64,000 bases of DNA from CAWJFP01 sp963842155 (GTDB lineage: Bacteria > Pseudomonadota > Alphaproteobacteria > JACZXZ01): positions 1-64,000 of the forward strand of contig CAWJFP010000036.1 of the NCBI GenBank assembly GCA_963842155.1, in the 5' to 3' direction. Position numbers and translations under genes: made by a program. Each line of letters opens with the position of its first letter. Within the stretch, counting starts at the first letter, position 1. Positions 30,892-39,849 of the stretch are shown here, piece by piece. Under the pieces are notes generated by a model that was not told the DNA's origin, did no database searches, and saw nothing but the letters and a program-made list of their open reading frames with translations.

Positions 30892-31668
30892 CTAATTGAA
30901 GCTCGCGAGGTCGACCGGCTCGTAAGGCGCCTCGCCGGGCCGGCCGGCGGCGAAGAGCCAGATCGGCCGAAGCTCGGCCAAATCGCGTCCCGGCAGCGCC
31001 ATGAGCGAGCTCGAGCTGGTGCCGAAGCCGAAATCGGTCGCCACGCACATGGCGCTCTCCTCTTTGCCTTCACGGCCCTCTGCGCCACGGCTGGCGAGCA
31101 GCTCGGCCCAATCCCGCCAATCACTGCCTTCGGGATCGGGCGGCCGGGCGGCTTCGAAGCGCGGCAGAAAGCTCCGTATCCGCGCGCTCGCGAGGTCGTT
31201 CCTGTCGTAGGCGGTGATCATCGAGAGCCCCGGCGGCAGGGCGAAGCGTTCGACGCGTCGGCGCGGTTCTTCGCCGCCTCGGTTGCGCAGCCAGAACGCG
31301 GCCGCGTTGTCGGCAATCACCATATTGAAGCTGCGGTAGCTCTGCGGGTCGAGGGCGGAGAGCGCGAGCGCGGCCTCCGCCGCGTCGGCGTGGTCGAGGG
31401 CCTCGAGCACGAGCTCGCCGCGGCTGCGCTTGCCCTGGGCCGGCCCCAGCGAATTGCGGCGATTGAGCATGGCGGCGGCGACGCCATGCTTGTTGATGCC
31501 GAGCCAGCTCCCGTGGGCGAGCTGGTCGAGCCCGGCGATCACGTCGGGCCGGTCGGGCCAATGGCGCCCGGGCGGCAGCCAGGGACGGTCCAGCATCTCG
31601 TCCCGGTTCGCGGCCAGGAGGAAGGGCCAGGGTCGGCCGGGACGCAGCAGCACCACGATTGTGCACAT
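30892..31668 (-). CDS. NRDE family protein (TANGO2-like)
   Basis: A 258-residue protein starting MCTIVVLLRP with Cys2 positioned like an N-terminal nucleophile. The defining AANRDE motif lies at about residues 19-24, and GSWLGINKHGVAAAMLNRR follows. Homologues of human TANGO2 have this layout; proposed roles include haem trafficking and acyl-CoA metabolism, without firm biochemistry in bacteria. The gene is a single unit facing away from DUF1476. Confidence 0.85.
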   Translation of the reverse strand: MCTIVVLLRPGRPWPFLLAANRDEMLDRPWLPPGRHWPDRPDVIAGLDQLAHGSWLGINKHGVAAAMLNRRNSLGPAQGKRSRGELVLEALDHADAAEAALALSALDPQSYRSFNMVIADNAAAFWLRNRGGEEPRRRVERFALPPGLSMITAYDRNDLASARIRSFLPRFEAARPPDPEGSDWRDWAELLASRGAEGREGKEESAMCVATDFGFGTSSSSLMALPGRDLAELRPIWLFAAGRPGEAPYEPVDLASFN

Positions 31669-31763
31669 GCGAATTTCGATACCACCGGAGGAAAGGCGCC
31701 GCTATATAGGAGTTGCTGCCCTATCCGCGCAAAGCCGCGGCCAATTCAGGAGCCGGAGCGGCC

Positions 31764-32102
31764 ATGAGCCATTTTCTTGACGACCGAGAAAAGGAATTCG
31801 AAGCCAAGTTCAGGCATGACGAGGAGCTGCGCTTCAAGGTCACCATCCGGCGCGACAAGCTTCTCGCGCAATGGGTGGCGGCCCAGCTCGGCCTGAGCGG
31901 CAAGCCGGCCGAGGACTATGTCCGGGCCGTCATCGACAAGGCATTCGAGAAGCCGGGCGGTGCTGCGGTGATCGAAAAGCTGCTGGCCGACTTCAAGGCC
32001 CGCGGAATTGAGATGACGGCGCATCAGCTCGAGCGCCAAATCGCCGAATTGGATGTCGAGGCGCGCCGCCAGATCATGGTCGAGGTCAAGCCCGAGGCTT
32101 GA
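31764..32102 (+). CDS. DUF1476 protein, F1-ATPase inhibitor zeta subunit family
   Basis: A 112-residue all-alpha protein starting MSHFLDDREKEFEAKFRHDE, the segment known in alphaproteobacteria to form the inhibitory N-terminus of the zeta subunit that blocks ATP hydrolysis by F1. LLAQWVAAQLGLSG and YVRAVIDKAFEKPG follow, with the usual C-terminal helix. Its family often lies close to purC, as here. The ATG at 31764 fits the family start. Confidence 0.9.
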   Translation: MSHFLDDREKEFEAKFRHDEELRFKVTIRRDKLLAQWVAAQLGLSGKPAEDYVRAVIDKAFEKPGGAAVIEKLLADFKARGIEMTAHQLERQIAELDVEARRQIMVEVKPEA

Positions 32103-32217
32103 GCGCGATGTCCGCTCGACGGCTGGATTAGCGCGGCCCATTTGCGCTATGGTGCGGCAGGCTATTCGATCAACCGGGGGAGAGAACCCCCCGCCTCAAA
32201 GGGAGGAAGTAGCATCC

Positions 32218-32892
32218 ATGAAACTCTATATGCATCCCGCATCGACGACGAGCCGCGCGGTAGCGCTCTTCGTCGCCGACGCCAATATTCCGGTGGACAT
32301 GCAGGTCGTCGATATTTTCACCGGCGAGCATATGCGCGAGCCCTATAGCGCCATCAATCCCAGCAAGATGGTTCCCCTCCTCGAGGACGGCGATTTCCGC
32401 CTGACCGAGAGCTCGGCCATCCTCAAATATCTCGCCGAGAAGACCGGCTCGCCCGCCTATCCCAAGGACCTGAAGAAGCGCGCCCGCGTGAACGAGGTGA
32501 TGGATTGGCTCAACTCCAACCTCTATCGCGACTACGCCTATGGGCTCATCTATCCGCAGGTCTTTCCTGGGCATAAGCGCCCCTCCGAGGAGAGCCAGAA
32601 GAAGACGATCGATTGGGGCAAGGAGAAGGCGAAAGGCTGGCTGAAGATCCTCAACGACCACATTATCGGGCCGAGCAACAAATATCTCTGCGGCAACGAG
32701 ATCACCATCGCCGACTATTTCGGCGCCGCCGTCCTGCAGGTCGGCGAGCTGATCCGCTGCGACTTATCGGCCTATCCGAACATCGCGCGCTGGCTCAAGA
32801 ACATGAAGAGCCTGAAGAGCTGGGACAAGACCTACGAGGTGATCAACGGCTTCGTCGCCTCGATGAAAGACCAGCCTTTCGTCGCCATTTGA
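32218..32892 (+). CDS. Glutathione S-transferase family protein
   Basis: A 224-residue cytosolic GST. The N-terminal thioredoxin-like domain begins MKLYMHPASTTSRAVALFVA, with a Ser/Thr cluster at the catalytic position, the cis-Pro block SKMVPLLEDGDF and the glutathione gamma-glutamyl contact LTESSAILKYLAE. The C-terminal helical domain carries EITIADYFGAAVL. Layout resembles theta-class or dichloromethane dehalogenase-like enzymes, but substrate is unknown. A good ribosome site (GGGAGGAAG) precedes the ATG. A VOC-fold gene follows in the same direction. Confidence 0.88.
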   Translation: MKLYMHPASTTSRAVALFVADANIPVDMQVVDIFTGEHMREPYSAINPSKMVPLLEDGDFRLTESSAILKYLAEKTGSPAYPKDLKKRARVNEVMDWLNSNLYRDYAYGLIYPQVFPGHKRPSEESQKKTIDWGKEKAKGWLKILNDHIIGPSNKYLCGNEITIADYFGAAVLQVGELIRCDLSAYPNIARWLKNMKSLKSWDKTYEVINGFVASMKDQPFVAI

Positions 32893-32954
32893 CGGGCCGA
32901 CAGCGGCGCGCCGGCGGCCGCGCTGGCGGCGCTTCGAGCTTGAGGAGGTAAACC

Positions 32955-33434
32955 GTGATCAAGGGCCTTCATCACAACGCCTATCGCTGCCGCGATTCCG
33001 AGGAGACGCGGAAATTCTACGAGGGCTTTCTCGGCTTGCCGCTCGCCGGGGCCCTGCATATCAAGGAGTCGATGACCGGCCGCGCGACCGACGTGCTGCA
33101 CACCTTCTACCAGCTCGACGACGGCTCCTATCTCGCCTTCTTCGAGGCGCCGGACCGGCCCTTCGACTTCAAGGACCAGCATGATTACGATCTGCATATC
33201 GCGCTCGAGGTCGAGCCCGATGCCCTGCAATCGATGCTGAAGAAGGGCAAGGCGGCGGGACGCGAGGTGCGCGGCGTCTCCGATCACGGCTTCCTCCACT
33301 CGATCTATTTCCGCGATCCGAACGGCTATGTGATCGAGCTCACCGCGCGGCAGCCCAACCATGCGCAGGCCATGGATCCGACGGTCAACCGCGCGCGCAA
33401 GATCCTCGAGGAATGGCAGGCCGCCAAGGCCTGA
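32955..33434 (+). CDS. VOC (glyoxalase/dioxygenase) superfamily protein
   Basis: A 159-residue protein with two beta-alpha-beta-beta-beta modules. It starts with a GTG (KGLHHNAYRCRD) and has likely metal ligands in the HHNAY, DLHIALEV and NGYVIELT segments, plus FYEGFLGLPLAG after the first strand. GAGGAGGTAAACC precedes the GTG. The family covers glyoxalases, extradiol dioxygenases and epimerases; context (GST upstream, MetE-like protein downstream) does not single one out. Confidence 0.85.
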   Translation: MIKGLHHNAYRCRDSEETRKFYEGFLGLPLAGALHIKESMTGRATDVLHTFYQLDDGSYLAFFEAPDRPFDFKDQHDYDLHIALEVEPDALQSMLKKGKAAGREVRGVSDHGFLHSIYFRDPNGYVIELTARQPNHAQAMDPTVNRARKILEEWQAAKA

Positions 33435-33533
33435 GGAGAAGCGCCCGCGCCGCGCCGCCCGGAAGGCGGAACGCGTCAAGGCGGCACAATCCATCGATCG
33501 CCGCGTCCAAGCTGAGGCGGAGGGGGAGCCGCG

Positions 33534-34706
33534 ATGCGGCGCAGCCTTGATCGCATTCTGACGACCCATACCGGCAGTCTGCCGCGGCCCGCGGGGTTGA
33601 CGCAGCTCTATGCGCGCCGCGAGCGGGGCGAGCCTGTCGATGCAGCGGAACTCGCCGCGGCCGGCAGGGAGGCGTTGCGCGCCGTGGTGGCGAAGCAGCT
33701 CGGGGCCGGCGTCGATATCGGCAATGACGGCGAGCAGCAGCGCGAGGGCTTCTTCCTCCATGTGCGGCGTCGCATGAGCGGCTTCGGCGGCTCATGGAAG
33801 CGTTGGCCGCGCGCCGATATCGAGCGCTATCCCGCGTTCAAGCGTGTCTTCGAGACGCGTCTCGCGGGCAAGGAGGCCGTGGGCAATTTCGCGCCGCCCA
33901 AGGCGATCGGCGAGGTGCGCTACCTCGACGACGGCTTCATCCGCGCCGAATGCGCGGACTTCCGCGCCGTGCTCGACGATCTCGGCGGCGGCTTCGTCGA
34001 GCCCTTTCTCACGGCTCCTTCGCCCGGCATTGTCGCCTCCGCCATCCTCAACGAGCATTACGCGACGGAGGAGGCCTATCTCGACGCCCTCGCCGCGGCG
34101 CTCAGGATCGAATATGAAACGATCGCCGGACAGGGCTTCCTGCTGCAGCTCGATTGCCCCGATCTCGCGCTCGAGCGCCACGTCTCCTATCAGGACCGGC
34201 CGCTAGCTGATTTTATCGCCTTCATCGAGCGGGTCGTTGCGGCGATCAACAAGGCACTCGTGAACCTGCCGCGCGAGCAGGTGCGGATGCATGTCTGCTG
34301 GGGAAATTACGAGGCCCCACACGACTGCGACGTGCCGCTTGCGGAAATTCTGCCCGTGCTGCGGCAGGCAAAGGTGGGCGCTTTCGTCCTGCCCTTCGCG
34401 AATCCTCGCCATGCCCACGAGGTTCGCCTCCTGCGAGACTTCGCGCTTGCTGACGACCGGCTCATCGTGGCGGGCGTCATCGACACGCTGACCAATTTCG
34501 TCGAGCATCCCGAAGTCGTCGCCGAGCGCATCGAGCGCGTGGCGCAGGCGGTGGGCGATCCCAGCCGCGTGATCGCCGGCACGGATTGCGGCTTCGACAC
34601 CTCGGCGGGCATGGGGCGCGTCGCGGAGGACGTGGTGTGGGCGAAACTCGCCTCGCTCGCCGAGGGCGCGCGCATCGCCTCAGGGCGCCTCTTCGGCGGC
34701 GGCTAA
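33534..34706 (+). CDS. Cobalamin-independent methionine synthase II (MetE C-terminal) family protein
   Basis: A 390-residue zinc-dependent alkyltransferase-fold protein. TTHTGSLPRP near the N-terminus, NDGEQQREGF, the likely zinc ligands His-Cys in VRMHVCWGNYE and Cys in AGTDCGFDTSAGMG define this stand-alone family. Members include epoxyalkane:coenzyme M transferase-like proteins and methyltransferases of unknown acceptor; it lacks the N-terminal half of true MetE, so methionine synthesis is not implied. Its TAA overlaps the TAG of the convergent molybdenum hydroxylase gene by two bases. Confidence 0.85.
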   Translation: MRRSLDRILTTHTGSLPRPAGLTQLYARRERGEPVDAAELAAAGREALRAVVAKQLGAGVDIGNDGEQQREGFFLHVRRRMSGFGGSWKRWPRADIERYPAFKRVFETRLAGKEAVGNFAPPKAIGEVRYLDDGFIRAECADFRAVLDDLGGGFVEPFLTAPSPGIVASAILNEHYATEEAYLDALAAALRIEYETIAGQGFLLQLDCPDLALERHVSYQDRPLADFIAFIERVVAAINKALVNLPREQVRMHVCWGNYEAPHDCDVPLAEILPVLRQAKVGAFVLPFANPRHAHEVRLLRDFALADDRLIVAGVIDTLTNFVEHPEVVAERIERVAQAVGDPSRVIAGTDCGFDTSAGMGRVAEDVVWAKLASLAEGARIASGRLFGGG

Positions 34707-36961
34707 TGCGCCGCCGTGGCGGCCTTCATCGCCGTCTGCACGCGCAGGGGCGTGAGCGGGACGCGGCGCAGCCTGATGCCGAGCGCATCGAACACCGCGT
34801 TGCCCAAGGCCGCCGCCACGGCCGCCGCCGCCGCCTCGCCCCCGCCCATGGGCGCATCGAGCGGGCGATTGACCAGCTCGACGTCGATCTCGGGCGCCTC
34901 GGGGAAGGTGAGGATCGGATAGCTCGCCCAGTCGAGGCTGGTGACGCGCTGCCGGTCGAAGATCACTTCCTCGTGAAGCGCGCGGCTGAGCGTCTGCAGG
35001 ATGCAGCCCTCGATCTGGTTCTTCAGCGCGTCGGGGTTGATGATCAGTCCGCAATCATGGGCGCAGACGACGCGATGGACGCGGATGATCCCCGTGGCGC
35101 GCTCGACCGCCGCCTCCATCGCCATCGCGACGTGGTTCTCGCTTTGCTTGTAATGGACGTAGGCGATGCCGCGCCCGAGGGCGAAATCGCCCTTGCCCGC
35201 CTCGGGATTGGGGGAGGGGCGCGCGGCCCAGCCGAAGCGCGCGGCGGCGCGGCGCAGCACCTCGATCGCGCGCGGGTCCTGCATGCCGCGCAGGCGGAAC
35301 TCGACCGGGTCCACGGCCGTCGCCGCGGCGACCTCGTCGGCGAAGCATTCGATCGCGAAGCTGTTGCCGATCTTGCCCGGCGCGCGGATATGGGAGGAGC
35401 GGAGCGGCGTGCTCGCGAGCCAATGCGCCACCGCCTTCACCGCGGCGACCGCGTAGGGCGGCGTCGCGTTCTGCGACAGCAATCCTGCCGCCACCCCCTC
35501 GGGCTGAGCGATCCCGGCGGCCTCGGGTGCCAACAGCGGCAGGTTCGGCAGCCCCTTGGTCGCGGCCGGCAGCCAGAGCTCGGTCTCCCACGCGGTGAGA
35601 TGCCCTTGAGCGTCGAGGCCGGCGCGCAAATCGAGCAGCTGGGGCGGTCCTTTGGGGTCCCAGCCATGCTCCTCCGCGCGCATCCATTGCACCCTGACCG
35701 GCCGGCCCGTCGCCTTGGAGAGCAAGGCCGCGTCGGCCGCCGCGTCCTCGTGGCCGTTCATGCCGTAGCAGCCGGCGCCGTCGAGATAGACGAGGCGCAG
35801 CCGCTCGATCGGAAGCTCGAGCATATGGGCGAAGGCGGGGCGGAATTTATGCGTGGCCTGCGAGGCGGTCCAGATCACGGCCTCCTCGGCGCGCACGTCG
35901 GCGAGCGCGCAGGAAGGTCCCAGCGAGGCGTGGCTTTGAGGCGGCCAGAAATAGGTTGCCGCGAGCTTGCGCGCGGCCGTCTGCATTGCCGTCGCCGTGT
36001 CGCCCTCGGCGACCAGGACCTCGTTCGCCTCGACGGGGGTGGCGCGCACCGCGCGTTCCAACTCCTCCGAGCCGGGCAAGCCGTCACCCTCGCTCCAGCT
36101 CGCGCGCAAGGTCGCGGCCGCGCGGACCGCCGCCCACTCGTCCTCCGCCACCACGCCGAGGAAGTCCCTGAGCCGCACGACGCGGATGCCGGGAATGCCG
36201 GCGAGCGAGCTCTCATCGACCGAGACGAGATGGGCGCCGAGCGCGGGCGGCCGCAGGATCCGGCCATGCAGCATGCCGGGGAGACGGAAATCATGCATGT
36301 AGACATGCCGCCCGGTCACCTTGGCCGGAATGTCGGGGCGGGCCAGCGGCTGGCCCACAAGCACATATTGACGCGGATCCTTGAGCGGCGCGTTCCAGTC
36401 GATCTCGAGCTCGAAGCTCTTGCCTTCGAGCAGCTCGCCGAAGGCGATACCGTCCCCGCCTTCGGGCGGCTTGATGCGGCCCCCTTCGACCCGGAGCTGG
36501 GCCGGATCGAGGTTGAGGCGCGTCGCCGCGAGCCGCAGCAATGCCTGCCGCGCCGTGGCGGCGGCCTGGCGGATCTCGACGCCGCCCTTGGCCACGCCCG
36601 AGCTGCCCGAGGTCGGTCCCTGGTCCGGGGTAAGCGCGGTGTCGCCTTCGACGAGCGTCACACGATCGATCGGCAAATAGAGCTCCTCCGCCGCCATCTG
36701 GGGAATGGCGATACGCAAGCCCTGCCCGAGATCGACCTTGCCCGAATAAATGGTGAGCCGCCCGTCGCGGTCGATGGCGAGGAAGCTGTCGACAAGATGG
36801 GGATCGAGCGGCTTGCCGGGGGGCGGCGGCGCTCCCGCCTCGAGCGCGGCCGCGGCGCGCGGGCTCGTCGTGGCGCCCAGCGCGAAGCCGATCAGGAGCG
36901 CGCCGCCCGTCTTGAGCAGCTCGCGCCGGCTGGGCCGAAGAAGGTCGCTCGCCTCAGCCAT
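34703..36961 (-). CDS. Molybdopterin-binding xanthine dehydrogenase-family large subunit (isoquinoline 1-oxidoreductase beta type)
   Basis: A 752-residue catalytic subunit of a molybdenum hydroxylase. A twin-arginine signal (PSRRELLKTGGALLIGFALG) predicts periplasmic location with its partner. Blocks include YSGKVDLGQGLRIAIPQMAA, DQGPTSGSSGVAKGG, PAKVTGRHVYMHDF and the C-terminal PMGGGEAAAAAVAAAL with the catalytic Glu of the GxGE motif. The ATG overlaps the end of the small iron-sulfur subunit gene by eight bases. The FAD subunit of three-part enzymes is absent, matching the isoquinoline oxidoreductase (IorAB) class. The substrate is unknown; family members oxidise N-heterocycles and aldehydes. 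Confidence 0.88.
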   Translation of the reverse strand: MAEASDLLRPSRRELLKTGGALLIGFALGATTSPRAAAALEAGAPPPPGKPLDPHLVDSFLAIDRDGRLTIYSGKVDLGQGLRIAIPQMAAEELYLPIDRVTLVEGDTALTPDQGPTSGSSGVAKGGVEIRQAAATARQALLRLAATRLNLDPAQLRVEGGRIKPPEGGDGIAFGELLEGKSFELEIDWNAPLKDPRQYVLVGQPLARPDIPAKVTGRHVYMHDFRLPGMLHGRILRPPALGAHLVSVDESSLAGIPGIRVVRLRDFLGVVAEDEWAAVRAAATLRASWSEGDGLPGSEELERAVRATPVEANEVLVAEGDTATAMQTAARKLAATYFWPPQSHASLGPSCALADVRAEEAVIWTASQATHKFRPAFAHMLELPIERLRLVYLDGAGCYGMNGHEDAAADAALLSKATGRPVRVQWMRAEEHGWDPKGPPQLLDLRAGLDAQGHLTAWETELWLPAATKGLPNLPLLAPEAAGIAQPEGVAAGLLSQNATPPYAVAAVKAVAHWLASTPLRSSHIRAPGKIGNSFAIECFADEVAAATAVDPVEFRLRGMQDPRAIEVLRRAAARFGWAARPSPNPEAGKGDFALGRGIAYVHYKQSENHVAMAMEAAVERATGIIRVHRVVCAHDCGLIINPDALKNQIEGCILQTLSRALHEEVIFDRQRVTSLDWASYPILTFPEAPEIDVELVNRPLDAPMGGGEAAAAAVAAALGNAVFDALGIRLRRVPLTPLRVQTAMKAATAAH

Positions 36962-37421
36962 TTTTCTGCGCGACGCGCAGCACCGCGCGCAGGACGCGCC
37001 CATGCGTGCCGCAGCGACAGAGACAGCCCGCCAGCGCCTCCTTGACCTGATCCGCGCTGGGCTTGGCGTTGCGCGCGAGCAAGGCTTTCGCGGCGATGAT
37101 CAGGCCGTTGGTGCAATAGCCGCATTGCACGGCCTGCTCGGCGATGAAGGCCGCCTGCAGCGGATCGGGCTTCTCGGGCGAGCCGAGACCCTCGAGCGTG
37201 GTGATCTCCTTGCCGGCCATGTCGGCGATGGGCGTCACGCAAGCGCGCACGGCTTCGCCCTCGACCAGTACCATGCAGGCGCCGCATTGCCCGAGCCCGC
37301 AGCCGTATTTCGGCCCGTTGAGCGCAAGGGCATTGCGCAGGACATAGAGCAGCGGCTGGGCGGGGTCCCAGGACGCGACGCTGCGCTCGACGCCGTTCAG
37401 CCGAAATGCGTAGTCGGCCAT
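36954..37421 (-). CDS. (2Fe-2S)-binding small subunit of the molybdenum hydroxylase (isoquinoline 1-oxidoreductase alpha type)
   Basis: A 155-residue protein carrying two [2Fe-2S] clusters that move electrons from the molybdenum site. The N-terminal ferredoxin fold holds GPKYGCGLGQCGACMVL plus a later Cys (RACVTPI); the C-terminal helical domain holds VQCGYCTNGLIIAA and GCLCRCGTHGRVL. ATG at 37421 is chosen as the family starts there. It is translationally overlapped with the large subunit. As it lacks a signal of its own, it would travel with the Tat-signal partner. Confidence 0.93.
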   Translation of the reverse strand: MADYAFRLNGVERSVASWDPAQPLLYVLRNALALNGPKYGCGLGQCGACMVLVEGEAVRACVTPIADMAGKEITTLEGLGSPEKPDPLQAAFIAEQAVQCGYCTNGLIIAAKALLARNAKPSADQVKEALAGCLCRCGTHGRVLRAVLRVAQKNG

Positions 37422-37516
37422 GATCTCGCTCGACACCCGCGCCGCGCCGCCACTATGACTTCATCCTTGCGCCGCGACCTGCCGAATGCGCCGAGCGCGC
37501 GACGCGTTCGGCCTAA

Positions 37517-39433
37517 TTAGCGGGAACCCTTGAGCAGCTGCTTGTTTCCCGTTGCGGTCGGAATTTGCCCGACATTGAACGCGGTAAGGCTGCTCGTCGT
37601 GATCTTTGGAAGTGCCGCGGTCACACCCGGAATTGCCTTGCCTTGCATCAAAGTAAAGATGCCGCTGGCGATATATTTGGACCCTCCCCCTCCAGTCCCC
37701 GCGTTGCTCACCATGGTGCATCCGTCGCAGCATTCCCCGCAGCTGTATCTACCCATTATCTGGAAGTTGCCGCCGGCGGACGATGCCGGGTCGCTCGAGG
37801 TGCCGTAGAAGGAGCCCGCCAGCGTGCCTTTCAAGCAGATGCTGCCGTCGCAGCTGCCAATGCTATGAAATTTGCCGGTGAAGTCCATGGTATCGGTGGG
37901 GACGGCCGTGATCTTGCCGTTGTAGGAGACGCCGTCGAAATCGAAGCTGATATGGCCGGTTTCCTTCGCCGGATTGAAATTATAGGTGACGTCGTAGAGA
38001 TCGCCGGTCGCGACATATTTGCCGAAAACGGCGGAGTTGACGTCGCCGATCATGTTGCCGGTGTAGAACTTGGTTCCCGTGAGCTTGGCGAAGTCGGCCG
38101 CCGAGGCCTGCGTGCCGGCAACCCAGAAGAGCGGCAGCTTTCCGCAACCCTCTCCTGCCACATCACCGATGCATGTGGCGGACAGGTCGGACAATTTCGT
38201 GCCGTCGGAGATCGTGACGCTCTCCGACCAGAAGCCCCAATGGACGACGTTGTTCGACAAAGGCTCGCCGGTGTATACGGGCGCCCCGTTCGCATTGCTC
38301 GAGATCAGATAAAGTTTGGAGCTCGTGATCGTGTTGCCGTCCAAGCTTTCGGCGACGCCGTTGGCGCCGAATTTGTTGTCGTTGTGGAAGAACGACGAGC
38401 CGACGCTGTCGCCGAATTCGTAAAGCGCGGTGCCGAGCGCGCTGTCATAGGTGAACTCGGCCGAGAACGGGCCGCTCCCCGGAAAGCTGAACATTGCCTG
38501 CTTCGACGCATCGAGTTGCGTCGTGGTGCCGACGAAAGACGGCCCGGAAGTCGTCGTGAGGGGCTTGAGAAGCACCGAGGACGCCAAGCATGCGTCGGTC
38601 CCGGTCCCGCAGCCGGGGATGTGGCTGTTCTCCAGACCGCCGAGATAGCCGCTCCATCCCGACGCCGAGGTCGGCAAGGCGGTGGGGGGCGGCTGGCTGG
38701 TTTGCGTGTTACCCGGCTGGTAGGCCGGCGTCCAAAACGCGAAGAAGCCAAGCGGAAAATCGAGCCAGTGAATCGGGGGGACGTCCTGGTCGCCGTGGCC
38801 CTCCATCGCCCAGACCTTGAAATCGATGTCATGGTGCGAGAAGGGAACCGGGTCGCCCGGGGGCAGGTTGAGCCCATCGACGCGAATCGAGTAGCCGGGC
38901 TTGTAGACGCATTTCGTCACGCCGCCAGCGGTCACGCACATATGCAGCCCGTAGAGGAACGTCGCGACGACGATGTTGGGGTCCACCTCGTCGTCCCTGA
39001 CGAAGCCTATGCCGCCGCGTATGGCGATGACCGAGGACGGAGTCTTGATGGTAACGTCGGACTCCTTGCTGATCTTGCCGCCGACATAGCGCATCAAGCC
39101 CTTGCTGAGAGTCGCCGCCATATGGCCGCTGTTCTTCGACGGGTCATAGACGAAATCGTCGATCACCAGCTCGGAATTGGGCGCCACGGTGATCGAGGAC
39201 TGGTCGACGAAGAGGATTTGCGCTTGCCCCATGTTCTGGGTCGAGATGCGCTCCATATGCATGATGTCGTTGCCGACGATAAGCGCGCGCACGGGCTCCG
39301 AGGGCGGCTGACCGAGGGTATCGGGATTGACCGCGGCCGCGACGCCCACTTTCTGCTGATCCGCCGCGGCCGGAACCGCCAGCGCCGCTAAGGCGGCGGC
39401 GACCAAAAAGACGCGCATGGACATCCCCCTCAT
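37517..39433 (-). CDS. Large exported FecR-domain protein with a long C-terminal region of unknown function
   Basis: About 638 residues. A signal peptide (RVFLVAAALAALAVPAAA) leads into a FecR domain: LIVGNDIMHMERISTQNMGQ, LFVDQSSITVAPNSELVIDD, DVTIKTPSSVIAIRGGIGFV. The remaining 400 residues are Gly/Ser/Thr-rich, probably beta-rich, with a Pro/Thr linker (TQTSQPPPTALPTS) and a cluster of cysteines in the C-terminal part (YSCGECCDGC). I do not recognise this C-terminal domain. No sigma factor or TonB receptor is near, so it is not the classical FecR anti-sigma regulator; a secreted or surface role is more likely. Start ATG follows AGGGAG; two downstream Met are alternatives. Confidence 0.7.
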   Translation of the reverse strand: MRGMSMRVFLVAAALAALAVPAAADQQKVGVAAAVNPDTLGQPPSEPVRALIVGNDIMHMERISTQNMGQAQILFVDQSSITVAPNSELVIDDFVYDPSKNSGHMAATLSKGLMRYVGGKISKESDVTIKTPSSVIAIRGGIGFVRDDEVDPNIVVATFLYGLHMCVTAGGVTKCVYKPGYSIRVDGLNLPPGDPVPFSHHDIDFKVWAMEGHGDQDVPPIHWLDFPLGFFAFWTPAYQPGNTQTSQPPPTALPTSASGWSGYLGGLENSHIPGCGTGTDACLASSVLLKPLTTTSGPSFVGTTTQLDASKQAMFSFPGSGPFSAEFTYDSALGTALYEFGDSVGSSFFHNDNKFGANGVAESLDGNTITSSKLYLISSNANGAPVYTGEPLSNNVVHWGFWSESVTISDGTKLSDLSATCIGDVAGEGCGKLPLFWVAGTQASAADFAKLTGTKFYTGNMIGDVNSAVFGKYVATGDLYDVTYNFNPAKETGHISFDFDGVSYNGKITAVPTDTMDFTGKFHSIGSCDGSICLKGTLAGSFYGTSSDPASSAGGNFQIMGRYSCGECCDGCTMVSNAGTGGGGSKYIASGIFTLMQGKAIPGVTAALPKITTSSLTAFNVGQIPTATGNKQLLKGSR

Positions 39434-39849
39434 CGCCCGTCTCCCTTCGTTCGACCCGTTTCCCTGTCGTCCGGCTGTAAATCGACGCCTGCGGCCATGG
39501 CTTTCGGCCGGCACGGGCGCTGCCGAACGATCATTGCTTGACCATTGCAGCCTAGCGCAGACGCGGTCCCTTGCAAAGCATCATCGCCGGCATTTCCGCC
39601 CGGGATCACGGGCTGGGCGATTGCGGGCGCGCAGTTTTGCTTGGATCGCGCGGCGGCCGCCATGCTAGCCTCCAATCGGCGGCGGAAGGCGTCTTCCGCG
39701 GCGGGAGGCGGCGCGAAAAGAGTCGTCGGAGACTTGCGCGGTAACGATCGGGCGCGATCAGCAGGCCGGGCCGACAGGACGGACGGGCGGGACCATGCGC
39801 GAGCCGGCATCGGCGCGCCGGCGATAGAGCGCGTCTCGGAGAGCAGGCG
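39434..39849. other. Intergenic region between divergent FecR-domain gene and livG
   Basis: About 416 bases without a supported gene. It should hold promoters for both flanking genes, but I could not single out a convincing -35/-10 pair. Short open frames here are ordinary for the high GC. The left third contains AT-richer stretches such as CGATCATTGCTTGACCATTG. Confidence 0.5.

Noticed and set aside
34586..37045. Plus-strand open frame of over 800 codons opposite the molybdenum hydroxylase
   Set aside because: Its translation is Arg/Gly/Ala-rich with no recognisable motif, while the opposite strand has catalytic motifs along its full length. It is a coding shadow.
37565..39391. Plus-strand open frame of about 600 codons opposite the FecR-domain gene
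   Set aside because: The minus strand has a signal peptide, a FecR domain and a ribosome site; the plus-strand product has none of these.
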